From contig NZ_PDWM01000027.1 in assembly GCF_010093225.1 (NCBI RefSeq), positions 1 to 42,719 of the forward strand: 42,719 bases of DNA, read 5' to 3'. Source of the stretch: Pseudoxanthomonas koreensis (GTDB lineage: Bacteria > Pseudomonadota > Gammaproteobacteria > Xanthomonadales > Xanthomonadaceae). Both the position numbers and the translations under genes were made by a program. A model generated the notes under the pieces. That model was not told the origin of the DNA and ran no database searches. It worked only from the letters and a program-made list of their open reading frames with translations. Positions 29,311 to 37,391 of the stretch are shown here, one piece after another. Within the stretch, counting starts at the first letter, position 1. Each line of letters opens with the position of its first letter.

Positions 29311-30255
29311 ATGCCGCTGCCCGTCCCGCCCGACCGCGTGCCCGCGCCGGACCGCCACCCGGCCCCGAAGCCGGAGGCCGCGGCGAACGCGCCCGTGCCG
29401 CCCGACCCGGCCGGCGTGCTGGACGACGTCCGCCGCGCGCTGGCCGAGGACCTGGGCAACGGCGACGTCACTGCCGCGCTGCTGCCCGACGTGCCCGAAC
29501 GCGCCTACCTGCTGTGCAAGGAGGACGCGGTCGTCGCCGGCCGGCCGTGGTTCGACGCCTGCCACCACATGCTCGATCCCGGGGTACAGATCGACTGGCG
29601 CGTGGCCGAGGGCCAGCGCGTGGCCGCCGGCACCGTGCTGGCCCTGCTCGAGGGCCGCAGTCGCGCCCTGGTCAGCGCCGAGCGCACCGCGCTGAACTTC
29701 CTGCAGACCCTGTCCGGCACCGCCACCGCCACCGCCGCGCACGTGGACGCGGTGCGCGGCACCGGCACGGTGATCCTGGACACGCGCAAGACCCTGCCCG
29801 GGCTGCGCCTGGCGCAGAAGTACGCGGTGCGCGCCGGCGGCGGCGGCAACCACCGCATCGGCCTGTACGACGCGGTGATGCTCAAGGAGAACCACGTCCG
29901 CGTCGCCGGCTCGGTGGCTGCCGCGATCGCCAGCGCGCGCGCCGCGCAGCCGGCGCTGCCGCTGATCGTGGAAGTGGAGACCCTGGAGCAATTGCGCGAG
30001 GCGCTGGCCGCCGGCTGCGACCGCGTGCTGATCGACGACTTCGATCCGGAGCAGCGCCGGGAAGCGGTGCGCATCGCCCGCTCGGCGCCGTTCGACGGCC
30101 GCATCCCGCTGGAGGTTTCCGGCGGCGTGGACCTGGCCGGGCTGCGCGCGATCGCCGCCGACGGGGTGGACTTCATCTCCATCGGCGGCCTCACCAAGCA
30201 CGTGCGCGCCATCGACCTGTCGATGAAGCTGGGCCCGCCGCCGGCTCCTCTGTAG
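29311..30255 (+). CDS. nadC: Nicotinate-nucleotide pyrophosphorylase (quinolinate PRTase) NadC
   Basis: NadC makes nicotinate mononucleotide from quinolinate and PRPP in de novo NAD synthesis. From the start at 29311 the product is 314 residues. A Pro-rich 30-residue extension precedes the canonical VRRALAEDLGNGDVTAALLP. The signature ILDTRKTLPGLRLAQKYAVRAGGGGNHRIGLYDAVMLKENH is at about residues 150-190, with VEVETLEQLREAL, IDDFDP and LEVSGGVDLAGLRAIAADGVDFISIGGLTK following. The stop TAG (30253-30255) is formed by the TGTAGG of REP-pair copy 3, so the last codons abut or enter the repeat. The C-terminal APL may therefore be lengthened or changed relative to homologues. Confidence 0.96.
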   Translation: MPLPVPPDRVPAPDRHPAPKPEAAANAPVPPDPAGVLDDVRRALAEDLGNGDVTAALLPDVPERAYLLCKEDAVVAGRPWFDACHHMLDPGVQIDWRVAEGQRVAAGTVLALLEGRSRALVSAERTALNFLQTLSGTATATAAHVDAVRGTGTVILDTRKTLPGLRLAQKYAVRAGGGGNHRIGLYDAVMLKENHVRVAGSVAAAIASARAAQPALPLIVEVETLEQLREALAAGCDRVLIDDFDPEQRREAVRIARSAPFDGRIPLEVSGGVDLAGLRAIAADGVDFISIGGLTKHVRAIDLSMKLGPPPAPL

Positions 30256-30385
30256 GAGCCCGCATGAGGGCGACCCCGGGCCGCTCATCGCAGCGGCTTT
30301 GAACGCGGCGCTTCCGGGGCCTGCTGTTTCCTGCCGACACGGTGCCTTCCGACGGCGTCGGGTCGCCCTCATGCGGGCTCCTACA
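30251..30385. repeat. REP-pair (BIME-like) element, copy 3
   Basis: Arms of 26 bp (30251-30276 and 30360-30385) are identical to those of copy 2 and perfectly inverted. The interior is diverged: it keeps CTTTGAACGCGGCGCTTCCGG but not the second inverted repeat. The left arm supplies the nadC stop codon. Both copies 2 and 3 are followed by GAAGGG, a shared base run outside the arms. Confidence 0.85.
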
Positions 30386-30526
30386 GAAGGGCCGGCGGTG
30401 CGGATGGTGGCCGCAGGGGGCCGTGCGCTGCGTTGTTCCTGCGGCGATGCTTGCGCGGCCGGGCTCACGCCACCTGCACCGGCAGCGGCTAAGCTCGATC
30501 CGGGCCCGGGGAAAGGACGCCACGCG

Positions 30527-31852
30527 ATGCGAAGCCACCACTGGATCCTGCTGCCACGGAAGTTCGTGCTCGCGGCTGCCGCTGCCATCGCGGTCGCGGT
30601 CGCGACGTGGCCGCTGCCGGCACGTGCGCAGATGGCGCCGGGCCTGGTCGGTCCGACCGCGGACGTGTGCAACTCCGCGGCCGCCGCCGCGGCGGGGCGC
30701 ACGGCGGCGGCGATCGTCCGCACCGCCTGCCAGGAACACCGGCAGTGGTATGACGCCTTCATCGAAACCGACGGCCGGCTGCTCTCGCTGGGAGTGACCG
30801 AGGCCGAACGCACGCGACTGGCCGATGGTTCCACCCCCGCCTGGCGCCAGGTCGTGCGCTACTGGCGCGAGAGCGGCACGCTTTCCTCGCTGGCCGCCAC
30901 CCCGGGCGCATCCAGCTGCCAGTACGCGTACGCCAGCCGCGACGCGGACAACGACTGTCGCGCCTTCATCGTCGACAACCCGTGGTCGGCCGCCTTCATC
31001 TCATGGGTGATGGCGCGCTCGCCGCTGTATGGCTTCGGCGGGTCGCCGCGACACATCGACTACATCGCCCGCGCCTGGCGCGATCCGCAGGGCAGTCCCT
31101 ACCTGTACGCCGACCCGTTCTCGTCCCGGCCGGCGCCGGGCGACCTGCTGTGCTTCCTCAGGTCGAGCGACGAGGGCCTCGGCGCGGAAGGCCTGCGCCA
31201 GGCATTGGGCGGCGGCGGGCGCATGCCGACGCAATCGCACTGCGAGATCGTGGTCGCCGCCAGCTTCAATGGCGACGGCAAGCTGTACCTGGTCGGCGGC
31301 AACGTGCTCAATTCGGTGGTGATGCGCAAGCTGCCGCTGGACCGCGATGGCCGGCTGCTGGCCTCGGCGCTGCGCGCGCCGGCACGGGCGGCGCCGGGCA
31401 CGCCGGTCTATGCGGCCGACGATCGCGGCGGACAGGCGGCTTACGCCGGCGCGGAGGACGCCGCCAGGGCAGCGGCGTACTGCCGCCCGGGCGATCCGGC
31501 TGCGTGCAGCTTCAACCACCGCGACTGGGCCGTGCTGCTCAGGCTCAAGCCGCAATCACAGTTGGGCAGCTACTTCCGGGTGGCATCACCGGCGACGCTT
31601 CCGTCGCCGCCCACGCAGGCGCCGGGCGCGACGGCAGTGGCAGCACCAGCTGCTCCGGCCCCTCCGGCCGCAGCCCCGCAGGTACAGGTGCCGTCCAGTG
31701 CACCGGCAACCTCGCCAGCTACCACTCCGGCAACAGCGTGGCGTGCTCCTGCGGCGGCTGCACCGGCCCCGCCTCCCACAGCCACGCCGGCACCGGCGCC
31801 CGCGCCGACGCAGCCGACCGGCGTGCCACCCGAGCCACCGGAGGACGACTGA
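30527..31852 (+). CDS. Exported DUF2272-domain protein with Pro/Ala-rich tail
   Basis: The start at 30527, preceded by AAAGGA, gives 441 residues and a signal peptide (FVLAAAAAIAVAVATWPLPARA) with probable cleavage near residue 34, so it is periplasmic or secreted. The DUF2272 domain includes DNPWSAAFISWVMARS, PAPGDLLCFLRSS, SHCEIVVAASFNGDGKLYLVGGNVLNSVVMRKL. These blocks resemble a papain-like NlpC/CHAP fold, in which the first corresponds to the nucleophile position (here Ser of PWSAAF, where CHAP has Cys). The second domain is a long low-complexity Pro/Ala/Thr tail (residues about 345-441). No function is established for the family. A single gene between REP copy 3 and the DUF3301 gene. 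Confidence 0.82.
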   Translation: MRSHHWILLPRKFVLAAAAAIAVAVATWPLPARAQMAPGLVGPTADVCNSAAAAAAGRTAAAIVRTACQEHRQWYDAFIETDGRLLSLGVTEAERTRLADGSTPAWRQVVRYWRESGTLSSLAATPGASSCQYAYASRDADNDCRAFIVDNPWSAAFISWVMARSPLYGFGGSPRHIDYIARAWRDPQGSPYLYADPFSSRPAPGDLLCFLRSSDEGLGAEGLRQALGGGGRMPTQSHCEIVVAASFNGDGKLYLVGGNVLNSVVMRKLPLDRDGRLLASALRAPARAAPGTPVYAADDRGGQAAYAGAEDAARAAAYCRPGDPAACSFNHRDWAVLLRLKPQSQLGSYFRVASPATLPSPPTQAPGATAVAAPAAPAPPAAAPQVQVPSSAPATSPATTPATAWRAPAAAAPAPPPTATPAPAPAPTQPTGVPPEPPEDD

Positions 31853-31919
31853 TCCGCGGAGGCGTGCCGGCCGTGCAGCATGCGTGCGCCGCCGCGATGG
31901 CATCCGCTACAGTGCGCGC

Positions 31920-32264
31920 ATGCCCAGCCTGATCCTGCTGATGATCGCCGGCGCCGCCGCAGCCGCGTGGTGGAACGCCGCGCGCGCGGCCGCCGAACGC
32001 GCCGAAGTGCTCGGCCGCGATGCCTGTGCCGCGGCCGACGTGCAGTGGCTGGACCAGAGCGTGCACGCCAGCGGCATGCGCCTGTACCGGCGCGAGGACG
32101 GCTGGCTGGGGCTGGAGCGCAGCTTCCGCTTCGACTATTCGCACGACGGGGTCGAGCGCCACGTCGGGCGCCTGGTCCTGCGCGGGGACCGGCTGGTGTC
32201 GTTCGTGGGGCCGTCGACCGGCGCGCGGGTGATCCCGTTCGAGGGACGCGACCCGGGCGCGTAG
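31920..32264 (+). CDS. DUF3301 membrane-anchored small protein
   Basis: This 114-residue protein starts with a single hydrophobic segment (PSLILLMIAGAAAAAWW), then CAAADVQWLDQSVHASGMRLYRREDGWLGLERSFRFDYSHDG, a pattern of the DUF3301 family. The family is widespread in gammaproteobacteria and functionally unknown. The ATG at 31920 closely follows a possible -10 (TACAGT at 31908-31913), so the leader would be only a few bases. It is convergent with sspB, four bp from the sspB stop. Confidence 0.82.
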   Translation: MPSLILLMIAGAAAAAWWNAARAAAERAEVLGRDACAAADVQWLDQSVHASGMRLYRREDGWLGLERSFRFDYSHDGVERHVGRLVLRGDRLVSFVGPSTGARVIPFEGRDPGA

Positions 32265-32268
32265 CGCG

Positions 32269-32733
32269 CTACTTGACCACGCGCAGGTGCGGGTGCTTGC
32301 GGGGCGGGGGGTCGGCCGGGCCGGCGGGCGGGGGTTCGGGGCCGTCGTGGCCTTCGGCGCCGGGCGCTTCGTCGTGGTCGCCTTCCTGCGGATGCGGGGC
32401 GCCGGTTTCCTCGGGCAGGACCATGCCCTGGCCGGTCTCGCGCGCGTACACCGCCAGCACCGCGCCCACCGGCACGCTGACCGGCTGGCTGACGCCGCCG
32501 AAGCGGGCGGTGAAGCCGATCCACTCGTTGTCCATGTGCAGCCCGGCCACGGCGCGGTCGGCGATGTTGAGCACGACCTTGCCCTCGCGCACCGACCCGG
32601 GCGGCACGCGCACGCCCGGCACGCCCGCATCCACCAGGATGTGCGGGGTCATGCCGTTGTCGTTGATCCACTCGGTCAGCGCCCGCAGCAGGTACGGGCG
32701 GTAGCTGGTCATGCGCGGCGCTTCATCGCTCAT
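32269..32733 (-). CDS. sspB: ClpXP specificity-enhancing factor SspB
   Basis: SspB tethers ssrA-tagged proteins to ClpX and speeds their degradation by ClpXP. The 154-residue product has the SspB substrate-binding domain at about residues 8-100 (SYRPYLLRALTEWINDNGMTPHILVDA, WIGFTARFGGV). A long acidic, proline- and glycine-rich linker follows. It ends in LRVVK, the ClpX-binding (XB) peptide found at the C-terminus of E. coli SspB. The gene follows sspA with 18 bp between, as in relatives. The first ATG (32733) or the second, MTSYRP at codon 8, could be the start. Confidence 0.96.
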   Translation of the reverse strand: MSDEAPRMTSYRPYLLRALTEWINDNGMTPHILVDAGVPGVRVPPGSVREGKVVLNIADRAVAGLHMDNEWIGFTARFGGVSQPVSVPVGAVLAVYARETGQGMVLPEETGAPHPQEGDHDEAPGAEGHDGPEPPPAGPADPPPRKHPHLRVVK

Positions 32734-32751
32734 GCGCCCAGTCTACGCCGG

Positions 32752-33387
32752 TCAGCCCGGCATCTCGCGCAGCTTCCTTTCCTGGTCGGTGAGGCTGCGC
32801 AGGAACCCCGGGTTGCGGAAGATCCGGTTGCCGTAGTCCTCGATCGGCTTGCCGTCCTTCGGCAGCGGCACGTCCAGCGCCTGCAGGCGCCAGATGATCG
32901 GCGCCATCGCGCAGTCGGCCAGGCTCATCTCGGGGTTGAGGAAGAACTTGCTGGCGCGGAACAGCGGCAGCGATTCGGTCAGCAGTTCCTTCAGGCGCTT
33001 GCGCCCGGCCTCGGCCTGCTGCCGGTTGCCCAGCTGGATCGCCTGCACCTGCGGCACCCAGTCGTGCTCGATCCGCAGCATCGCCAGGCGCAGCCTCGCC
33101 CGCGAGAGCGGGTCCACCGGCATCAGCGGCGGGTGCGGGTAGCGCTCGTCCAGGTACTCGCTCACCACCGACGCGGCGTACAGCACCAGCTCACGCTCGA
33201 CCAGGGTCGGCACGGAGTGGTACGGGTTGAGGTGGATCAGGTCCTCGGGCGGGTTCTGCGCGTCCACCGGGACCAGGTCGTAGGTGACACCCTTGGCCGC
33301 GAGGACCAGGCGCACCCGGTGGCAGAGCACATCATCGACCGAGGAGAACAACGTCAGGGTATTGCGCATGCGCACGCTCGCCGCCAT
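32752..33387 (-). CDS. sspA: Stringent starvation protein A SspA
   Basis: SspA is an RNA polymerase-associated protein with a glutathione S-transferase fold that promotes acid tolerance and stationary-phase expression. The product is 211 residues (E. coli 212). The N-terminal thioredoxin-like domain contains NTLTLFSSVDDVLCHRVRLVLAAKG and LNPYHSVPTLVERELVLYAASVVSEYLDERYPHPPLMP. The all-helical C-domain includes PEMSLADCAMAPIIWRL. Start 33387 follows GGAGG. The gene is downstream of petABC with 170 bp between, containing a hairpin at 33498-33516, so it may be expressed separately. Confidence 0.96.
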   Translation of the reverse strand: MAASVRMRNTLTLFSSVDDVLCHRVRLVLAAKGVTYDLVPVDAQNPPEDLIHLNPYHSVPTLVERELVLYAASVVSEYLDERYPHPPLMPVDPLSRARLRLAMLRIEHDWVPQVQAIQLGNRQQAEAGRKRLKELLTESLPLFRASKFFLNPEMSLADCAMAPIIWRLQALDVPLPKDGKPIEDYGNRIFRNPGFLRSLTDQERKLREMPG

Positions 33388-33497
33388 CTAGGCCTCCGAG
33401 ACGGCCGGAATCCGCCGGCCGTACCGACGCTGCCAGGCCCCTCGCCGGCAGTCGCCACATTTCCCCGAGTGTGCCGGGCCGCGCCGGAAAAGCGCAA

Positions 33498-33516
33498 GGC
33501 CGGGAAGACCCCGGCC
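33498..33516 (-). terminator. Hairpin after petABC
   Basis: GGCCGGG (33498-33504) and CCCGGCC (33510-33516) form a short perfect stem 42 bp after petC. The minus-strand downstream sequence is TTGCGCTTTTCC. It is a plausible but incomplete terminator. Confidence 0.45.
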
Positions 33517-33557
33517 CTGGCCCGTGGCACGCACGCGCCCCGAAGGACGCGCCGGCT

Positions 33558-34301
33558 TCAGTGCACGTCCGACCAGTACTCCTGCTTGAGCAGGTAGGCC
33601 AGGAAGGTCAGCGCGACCAGGAACAGGATCACCCACACGCCCAGCGCCTGCCGCTTCAGCGCGGCCGGCTCGCCGGCGTACTCGAGGAAATTGGTGATGT
33701 CGCGCACCGACTGGTCGAAGTCGGCCGCCGACTGGCGCCCGGCCGAGGTGACCATCAGCCGCTCGGGATGGCGGGTGCCGGCCGCGTCGGGCTCACCGAA
33801 CTCGGCATGCTGCAGGCCCTGCAGCTCCCACAGCGGGTTGGGCATGGACACGTTCGGGAACAGCTGGTTGTTCCAGCCCAGCGGCCGCGACTCGTCCAGG
33901 TAGAACGACTTGAGGTAGGTGTACAGCCAGTCGCTGCCGCGCACACGCGAGATCAGGCTCAGGTCCGGCGGCATCTTGCCGAACCACTCGGTGCCGTCGG
34001 CATCGCGCATGGTCACCTGGACCTGCTCGCCGAACTTGGCGCCGGTGAAGTTGAGGCTGGACATCACCTCTTCCTCGGTCAGCCCCAGGTCGTCGGCCAT
34101 GCGCGAGTAGCGCAGGAACTTCAACGAGTGGCAGCCGGAGCAGTAGTTCATGTACAGCTGCGCGCCGCGCTGCAGCGAGGCCTGGTCGGACAGGTCGTTG
34201 CCGGCCTGCAGCAGGTTTCCGCCGGAGGCGGCCAGCGCGGCGGCGGAGAACAGCAGCCCGGTGGCGGCGGAGGCCAGCAGGGCAATCCACTTCTTAGTCA
34301 T
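33558..34301 (-). CDS. petC: Cytochrome c1, bc1 complex
   Basis: This 247-residue subunit of the cytochrome bc1 complex carries electrons from the Rieske protein to soluble cytochrome c. A signal peptide (KWIALLASAATGLLFSAAALA) is followed by the heme c motif CSGCH at residues 54-58, with likely axial Met in GTEWFGKMPPDLSL (about residue 110). A C-terminal membrane anchor (VWVILFLVALTFLAYLLKQEYW) ends the protein. It overlaps the end of petB by 8 bp. Order petA-petB-petC is canonical. Confidence 0.97.
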   Translation of the reverse strand: MTKKWIALLASAATGLLFSAAALAASGGNLLQAGNDLSDQASLQRGAQLYMNYCSGCHSLKFLRYSRMADDLGLTEEEVMSSLNFTGAKFGEQVQVTMRDADGTEWFGKMPPDLSLISRVRGSDWLYTYLKSFYLDESRPLGWNNQLFPNVSMPNPLWELQGLQHAEFGEPDAAGTRHPERLMVTSAGRQSAADFDQSVRDITNFLEYAGEPAALKRQALGVWVILFLVALTFLAYLLKQEYWSDVH

Positions 34302-35553
34302 GCGTCGTCACCCGTTCCGGCACCGGCCTGGTCTTGTCCAGCTTGGTCCACAGCGGCATGGTCAGGAAGAAAAGGAAGTAATAGGCGGTCAGGAACCGGC
34401 CGATGACCGTCTCCACCGGATCGGTGCCGGGGCCGGCGCCGATCTTGCCCAGCCACACGAAGGTAAAGGCGAAGGCCAGCAGCAGCACCCACGACAGCCA
34501 GCCGCGGTAGCGGTAGGACTTGACCTTGGCGCGGTCCAGCCACGGCAGGAAGAACAGCACGATGATCGCGCCGAACATCACCAGCACGCCGCCCAGCTTG
34601 TCCGGCACCACGCGCAACATCGCGTAGAACGGGGTGTAGTACCACACCGGCTTGATGTGCTCGGGCGTCACCAGGCGGTTGGCCTCGGTGAAGTTGTCGT
34701 GCTCGAGGAACCAGCCGCCGAACGCCGGGGCGAAGAAGATGACGAACGAGGCGATGATCAGCATCGCGAACACGTAGAACGTGTCCTTCACCGTGTAGTA
34801 CGGGTGGAACGGGATGCCGTCGGCCGGCGCGGTCGGCGACCAGCGGTTGCCCTTCGGCCCCTTCTTGATCTCCACGCCGTCCGGGTTGTTCGAGCCCACT
34901 TCGTGCAGCGCGCCCAGGTGCAGCACCACCAGCAGCAGCAGCACCAGCGGCAGTGCGATCACGTGCAGGGCGAAGAACCGGCCAAGGGTGGCGTCGGAGG
35001 GCAGGTAGTCGCCCATGATCCACTCGGTCAGGCCCTGGCCGATCACCGGCACCGCGCCGAACAGCGAGATGATCACCTTGGCGCCCCAGAACGACATCTG
35101 GCCCCACGGCAGCACGTAGCCCATGAAGGCCTCGGCCATCAGCACCAGGTAGATCAGCATGCCCAGGATCCACACCAGCTCGCGCGGCTTCTGGTAGGAG
35201 CCGTACATCAGGCCGCGGAACATGTGCAGGTAGACGACGATGAAGAAGATCGACGCGCCGGTGCTGTGCATGTAGCGGATCAGCCAGCCCCACTCCACGT
35301 CGCGCATGATGTACTCGACCGAGGCGAAGGCTTCCGCCGCGCTCGGCTTGTAGTGCATCGTCAGGAAGATGCCGGTGACGATCTGGTTGACCAGCACCAC
35401 CATCGACAGCACGCCGAAGATGTACCAGATGTTGAAGTTCTTCGGCGCGTAGTACTCGGTCATGTGCTTGCGGTACATCGGCATGAGCGCCGGTGCACGC
35501 GCGTTGACCCAGTCCATCGCGCCGGTGGCGGTGCGGGTGAAGATGTTCGCCAT
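34294..35553 (-). CDS. petB: Cytochrome b, bc1 complex
   Basis: The 419-residue cytochrome b has eight predicted membrane helices. Histidines for the two b hemes lie in MHSTGASIFFIVVYLHMFRGL and HVIALPLVLLLLVVLHLGALHEVGSNNPDG; the Qo site PEWY-equivalent appears as PEHIKPVWYYTPFYAMLRVVPDKLGG. It begins MANIFTRTATGAMDWVNARAPALMPMYRKHMTEYYAPKNFN. Quinol oxidation at the Qo site feeds PetA and the c1 heme. The gene starts three bp after the petA stop and overlaps petC. Confidence 0.97.
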   Translation of the reverse strand: MANIFTRTATGAMDWVNARAPALMPMYRKHMTEYYAPKNFNIWYIFGVLSMVVLVNQIVTGIFLTMHYKPSAAEAFASVEYIMRDVEWGWLIRYMHSTGASIFFIVVYLHMFRGLMYGSYQKPRELVWILGMLIYLVLMAEAFMGYVLPWGQMSFWGAKVIISLFGAVPVIGQGLTEWIMGDYLPSDATLGRFFALHVIALPLVLLLLVVLHLGALHEVGSNNPDGVEIKKGPKGNRWSPTAPADGIPFHPYYTVKDTFYVFAMLIIASFVIFFAPAFGGWFLEHDNFTEANRLVTPEHIKPVWYYTPFYAMLRVVPDKLGGVLVMFGAIIVLFFLPWLDRAKVKSYRYRGWLSWVLLLAFAFTFVWLGKIGAGPGTDPVETVIGRFLTAYYFLFFLTMPLWTKLDKTRPVPERVTTHD

Positions 35554-35556
35554 CGC

Positions 35557-36174
35557 TTACGCCCCCTGCGGATCGACGCCCACGACAATCGTGTTGTCGT
35601 CGGCGTAATGGTGCGGCGGCACGACCAGGTTGGTCGGCGCCGGCACGCCCTGGAACACGCGCCCGGCCATGTCGAAGCGCGACTTGTGGCAGGGGCAGAA
35701 GTAGCCGCCCTTCCATTCCGGGTCGAACGGCTCGGGGCGGATCTCGGCGGCCATCTCCGGCGAGCAGCCCAGGTGGGTGCACAGGCCGACCAGGACCGAG
35801 ATCTCCGGCTTGAGCGAGCGCAGCTCCGGGTTGGCGGCCAGCACGTAGGCCGGCTGCTGGTCGGGGTTCTCCGACTGCGGGTCGCGCAGGTGGCCGTCCA
35901 GGGTCGGCAGGGCGTCGAGGATGGCCTTGGAGCGCTTGACGATCCAGATCGGCTGGCCGCGCCACTCCAGGATCAGGCGCTGGCCTTCCTGCAGGGCGCT
36001 GATGTCGGCGGTGACCGGGGCGCCGGCGAGCTTGGCCCGGGCGCTGGGGTTCCACGACTTGATGAACGGGACTGCGGCGAAGCCGGCTCCGACGGCGCCC
36101 ACCGCAACGGTGGTGGCGGTCAGGAACCGGCGTCGGCCCGCATTCACGGGCTTGTGGACATCATCGTTGGCCAT
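35557..36174 (-). CDS. petA: Rieske iron-sulfur subunit of bc1 complex
   Basis: The 205-residue Rieske protein has a twin-arginine-type leader (NAGRRRFLTATTVAVGAVGAGFAAVPFI) that also serves as membrane anchor. The 2Fe-2S ligands are C132, H134 (CTHLGC) and C160, H163 (CPCHKS), with C137 and C162 forming the usual disulfide. It is the first gene of the petABC-sspAB block. In the upstream 142-bp spacer, TACACT at 36267-36262 on the minus strand is a weak -10 candidate. Confidence 0.97.
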   Translation of the reverse strand: MANDDVHKPVNAGRRRFLTATTVAVGAVGAGFAAVPFIKSWNPSARAKLAGAPVTADISALQEGQRLILEWRGQPIWIVKRSKAILDALPTLDGHLRDPQSENPDQQPAYVLAANPELRSLKPEISVLVGLCTHLGCSPEMAAEIRPEPFDPEWKGGYFCPCHKSRFDMAGRVFQGVPAPTNLVVPPHHYADDNTIVVGVDPQGA

Positions 36175-36316
36175 CCGGCACTCCGAAAATCTTCTGCTGG
36201 TAGCGTTGGCTGCCTACGGCAGGGGCCCGTCGGAGGACGGTCCGGCCGCGAAAGACGCCGAAGTGTAGCGGATGGCTTAACGGGCCGACAATGGCGCCGG
36301 TGCGCCGGACCACGCG

Positions 36317-37249
36317 TCAGCGCGCGGCCTGCACGCCGCGATAGCGCTCGGCCAGCGTGCCGACCCGCTGCACGTAGCGCTGGGTTTCGCTGTACGGGGG
36401 CACGCCCTGGTAGCGGTCCACCGCGCCTTCGCCGGCGTTGTAGCCGGCCGCGGCCAGGGTCAGGTCACCGTTGAAACGCTTGAGCAGCCAGGCCAGGTAC
36501 TGGACCCCGCCGCGGATGTTCTGGCTGGCGTCGTAGCTGTCGGCGACCCCGAACCGGCGCGCGGTGGCCGGCATCAATTGCATCAGCCCCTGCGCCCCGG
36601 CATGCGACAGCGCGGCGGGGTTGAACGCCGATTCGGCATGGATGATCGCCCGCACGACCGCCTCCTCAACCCCGAACTCGCGCGCCGCGGCGGCAATCTC
36701 GGCCTGGTAGGAGACGGTGTTGAGGCGGACGGTGGCGAAGCTGACGCCAGGATTGACCGCGCAGGCGTAGCACTTCTCGATGTAGCTGTAGGCGATGGTG
36801 CGCACCGGTCCGGCGGCCGTCCCGCGGGTCGGCGGACGGCTGCTGAAGTGGCGCACGCCGTCCTGCATGTACGAATAGACCTGGCCGCTGACCCGGCGCG
36901 GCGCGGCCGCGCGCGCGGCCGGCACCGGAGGCGGGGCGATCGCGTCGGAGCGGTGCACTGCCGGGGTCATCAGCGCAGGCCCGTCGGTGGCCGGGGCGGT
37001 GGCCGGGGTGGTGGCCACGGTGGTCGCGACCGGGGCTGCCACTGGCGGCGGCGCGACCTTGGCCGTGCGCGGGCGGCTGCGGTCCGGGGTGTAGCGGGTG
37101 GAGACCTCGCACTTCGAGCCGGGCACGCGCTTGGCCACGTACGCCGGGACCCCGTCGGCGCCGACGCAGCGGTACAGCGTGCCCGCACTGGCCGGCAAGG
37201 CAGCCAGCGCCAGCAGCATGGCGCCCACGTTCCCCAACAACCCCTTCAT
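36317..37249 (-). CDS. Secreted lytic transglycosylase (SLT domain) with DUF4124-like N-terminus
   Basis: From ATG 37249 the product is 310 residues, with a signal peptide ([19 protein letters not shown]). A DUF4124-like segment ([18 protein letters not shown]) and a Pro/Ala/Thr-rich linker (residues 60-120) lead to a C-terminal SLT transglycosylase domain: catalytic E206 in [35 protein letters not shown], then [29 protein letters not shown]. It cleaves peptidoglycan glycan strands with 1,6-anhydro product formation. The gene is divergent from miaB. An upstream extension to 37324 exists but has no ribosome site and would spoil the signal peptide. Confidence 0.9.
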   Translation of the reverse strand: MKGLLGNVGAMLLALAALPASAGTLYRCVGADGVPAYVAKRVPGSKCEVSTRYTPDRSRPRTAKVAPPPVAAPVATTVATTPATAPATDGPALMTPAVHRSDAIAPPPVPAARAAAPRRVSGQVYSYMQDGVRHFSSRPPTRGTAAGPVRTIAYSYIEKCYACAVNPGVSFATVRLNTVSYQAEIAAAAREFGVEEAVVRAIIHAESAFNPAALSHAGAQGLMQLMPATARRFGVADSYDASQNIRGGVQYLAWLLKRFNGDLTLAAAGYNAGEGAVDRYQGVPPYSETQRYVQRVGTLAERYRGVQAAR

Positions 37250-37391
37250 GGCGCGGAGTATCCCGGCTTCCCCAGCTATTGCCAAGCCATTGTCCGACAA
37301 GCGGAAAAACGTGCCCGGCGGCACGGATCGGCCGTCCGCCGCGGTGATCCGGGCTTACAATGCGCGCCCCTGCCCGCCTGGATTAACCGCC

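Noticed and set aside
34150-36474. Plus-strand frame across petABC
   Set aside because: Antisense to well-identified bc1 genes; His/Gln/Arg-rich shadow translation.
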